Below are positions 6,632-7,357 of a stretch of DNA of 7,357 bases, piece after piece; position 1 is the stretch's first letter, and every line of letters starts with the position of its first letter. A program made the position numbers and the translations under genes. The stretch is from Sphingobacterium sp. UBA6711 (GTDB taxonomy: Bacteria > Bacteroidota > Bacteroidia > Sphingobacteriales > Sphingobacteriaceae): the NCBI GenBank assembly GCA_002454415.1, contig DKIT01000050.1:3151-10507 (forward strand), given 5' to 3'. The notes beneath the pieces were generated by a model that saw nothing but the letters and a program-made list of their open reading frames with translations, searched no databases and was not told the origin of the DNA.

Positions 6632-6742
6632 ATGAGAACGAAACGAACAAACACCATCCATTACACACAACCGATCCGAGATCGGCTGAAGAGGTATTCC
6701 CGCAAATCACATTTAAAGAACATTTTTCGTGCGCCTGAATAG
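6632..6742 (+). CDS. Possible 36-residue basic protein
   Basis: The ATG at 6632 follows an A-rich leader (CCAAAAACAATT) of the sort used for initiation in Bacteroidota, and the frame runs 36 codons to TAG. The product is strongly basic (at least 11 Arg/Lys residues: MRTKRTN, RDRLKRYSRKSHLKN) with no membrane segment, so it would suit binding of nucleic acid or ribosomes, by inference. A perfect hairpin (6671-6685) lies within it. It is the first plausible gene after the structured leader and the 6316 promoter. No homologue is recognised, and ORFs this short arise by chance. Confidence 0.35.
   Translation: MRTKRTNTIHYTQPIRDRLKRYSRKSHLKNIFRAPE
6671..6685 (+). repeat. Perfect 6-bp hairpin inside the 36-residue ORF
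   Basis: CCGATC and GATCGG flank a CGA loop. It is GC-rich against an AT-rich background, so it should fold in RNA. There is no T-run, so it is not a terminator. Confidence 0.4.
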
Positions 6743-6818
6743 ACACACTGTAGAAAAAAACAGGTTGTAAAGAGCAATAAAAAGGGGAGGGTTTGACTTT
6801 CCTTACAATGAAAAGGTA

Positions 6819-6833
6819 CTGAACCTTGTTCAG
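6819..6833 (+). repeat. Perfect 6-bp hairpin
   Basis: CTGAAC and GTTCAG flank a CTT loop. It is followed by CTTAATTTCCC, too poor in T for a confident intrinsic terminator, though weak termination after the 36-residue ORF is possible. Confidence 0.35.
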
Positions 6834-6860
6834 CTTAATTTCCCTCTTTATATCCCTGTC

Positions 6861-7017
6861 ACCGACCTATACATTTAGATGATTGCATAAAAGGTAATAA
6901 TGGCCAATGAAATGAGCTTGTTTTAATCTTGCACCTTAAAATTAAGCAAAGTTTTATTGAATCCAAACTTTTTACCGTTACTTTTTATTGTAATACAATA
7001 GTATGCTATGGGTCGGT
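6861..7017. repeat. 11-bp long-range inverted repeat
   Basis: ACCGACCTATA at 6861-6871 pairs with TATGGGTCGGT at 7007-7017 (ten Watson-Crick pairs and one G-U), enclosing 135 bases. In RNA it would close a large domain that contains the TATTGT/ACAATA hairpin at 6986-7000. Confidence 0.4.
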
Positions 7018-7127
7018 TCTTCTTTAATTCCGGTAGGAAGCGTCATAATCATTCCTAATCAATGCCTTGTAACCGTTTTGACGGCGCTTTTCGGATAAGC
7101 TAATTCTTTATTGTTGGATCAGCATTA

Positions 7128-7141
7128 GCCATAGCTATGGC
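7128..7141. promoter_or_regulatory. 14-bp perfect palindrome, possible operator
   Basis: GCCATAGCTATGGC is fully self-complementary with no spacer. It lies 22 bases before the ATG at 7164 and contains the alternative ATG at 7137. A gap-free palindrome suits binding by a dimeric protein better than an RNA hairpin. The binding protein is unknown. Confidence 0.35.
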
Positions 7142-7163
7142 CTTTGCACAACACATTTTTAAC

Positions 7164-7357
7164 ATGCAAAAATTTTGCAACGGGGAGCGTATTGCCTATT
7201 TGTTGGGAGCTGTCAGTAAACAGGCTCTTAATATTTTAAATGATTTTATTTGCCTTTCAAAGGCATTAAAGAATACAACAATGCTTTTGACATGCATTGC
7301 TGTATTTCATATGTTTAGTTTATCAGCTCAGTCGACCCGCAAGGACAGCGGGGCCGA
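7164..7357 (+). CDS. Probable exported protein, 3' end beyond the window
   Basis: An open frame runs to the window edge; 64 codons are visible from ATG 7164. The part MLLTCIAVFHMFSLSAQSTRKDS looks like the hydrophobic core and cleavage region of a Bacteroidota signal peptide, with cleavage likely near SAQ, so the mature protein would be periplasmic or in the outer membrane. The start is uncertain. In-frame ATGs lie at 7137, 7164 and 7281. The 7281 start has an A-rich leader (AAAGAATACAACA) but leaves a signal peptide with no positive N-terminal charge; the longer form supplies K33 and K36 just before the core, which is why 7164 is given. Perfect dyad repeats sit on or beside these starts. The mature domain is not visible, so function is unknown. 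Confidence 0.5.
   Translation, partial: MQKFCNGERIAYLLGAVSKQALNILNDFICLSKALKNTTMLLTCIAVFHMFSLSAQSTRKDSGA
7165..7179. repeat. Perfect dyad repeat overlapping the ATG at 7164
   Basis: TGCAAAA and TTTTGCA flank a single A. The repeat begins at the second base of the start codon, so a bound protein or RNA fold here would block initiation at 7164. Confidence 0.4.
7251..7265. repeat. Perfect dyad repeat just upstream of the ATG at 7281
   Basis: TGCCTTT and AAAGGCA flank a single C, ending 15 bases before the ATG at 7281. As RNA it would form a 5-bp hairpin with a 5-base loop; as DNA it suits a dimeric binder. Confidence 0.4.

Larger units (their letters stand above)
6743..7136. other. Gene-free stretch rich in hairpins and inverted repeats
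   Basis: No ORF longer than about 25 codons is convincing on either strand. The stretch contains a hairpin AAGGGGAG/CTTTCCTT (6782-6804, two G-U pairs), the hairpin at 6819-6833, a long-range inverted repeat (6861-6871 with 7007-7017), TATTGT/ACAATA (6986-7000), and the start of the palindrome at 7128. It may be a long untranslated leader for the exported-protein gene or a separate RNA. No promoter consensus was found within it on the plus strand. Confidence 0.5.

Overview
The window looks like an accessory region of a Bacteroidota chromosome or integrated element. The supporting evidence is AT-rich sequence, A-rich leaders instead of strong Shine-Dalgarno sites, and a perfect Bacteroidota-type promoter (TTTG, 19 bases, TATCTTTG) at 6316-6346. 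I cannot name the genus. No transposase, integrase, tRNA, rRNA or CRISPR array was found.

Layout. A reading frame entering from the left edge stops at a TGA (595-597) and continues in the same frame to 1248. Its second half carries a PD-(D/E)XK nuclease-like signature. Convergent to it is a HEPN/TOPRIM-type protein (2443 down to 1271). Next on the minus strand is a two-helix membrane protein with a coiled coil (3478 down to 2627). Divergent from that, on the plus strand, is a closely spaced pair: a three-helix membrane protein (3687-4790) and a winged-helix-like protein with a C-terminal membrane anchor (4826-5329). After a gene-free stretch with one terminator-like hairpin comes a minus-strand XRE-type DNA-binding protein (6298 down to 5693). 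The last kilobase (6299-7357) holds a promoter divergent from the XRE gene, a strongly structured putative leader RNA with two mutually exclusive helices, a 36-residue basic ORF, more hairpins and palindromes, and the start of a probable exported protein that runs off the right edge.

How they may work together. A nuclease-like protein, a TOPRIM protein, several uncharacterised membrane proteins and a helix-turn-helix regulator side by side is a mix typical of bacterial defence or mobile-element cargo. The genes lie in several short transcription units on both strands, so this is better read as a cluster of small independent modules than as one operon. No function has been shown for any of them here. 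The most unusual parts are the stop codon inside the nuclease-like frame and the folded RNA region beside the XRE regulator.
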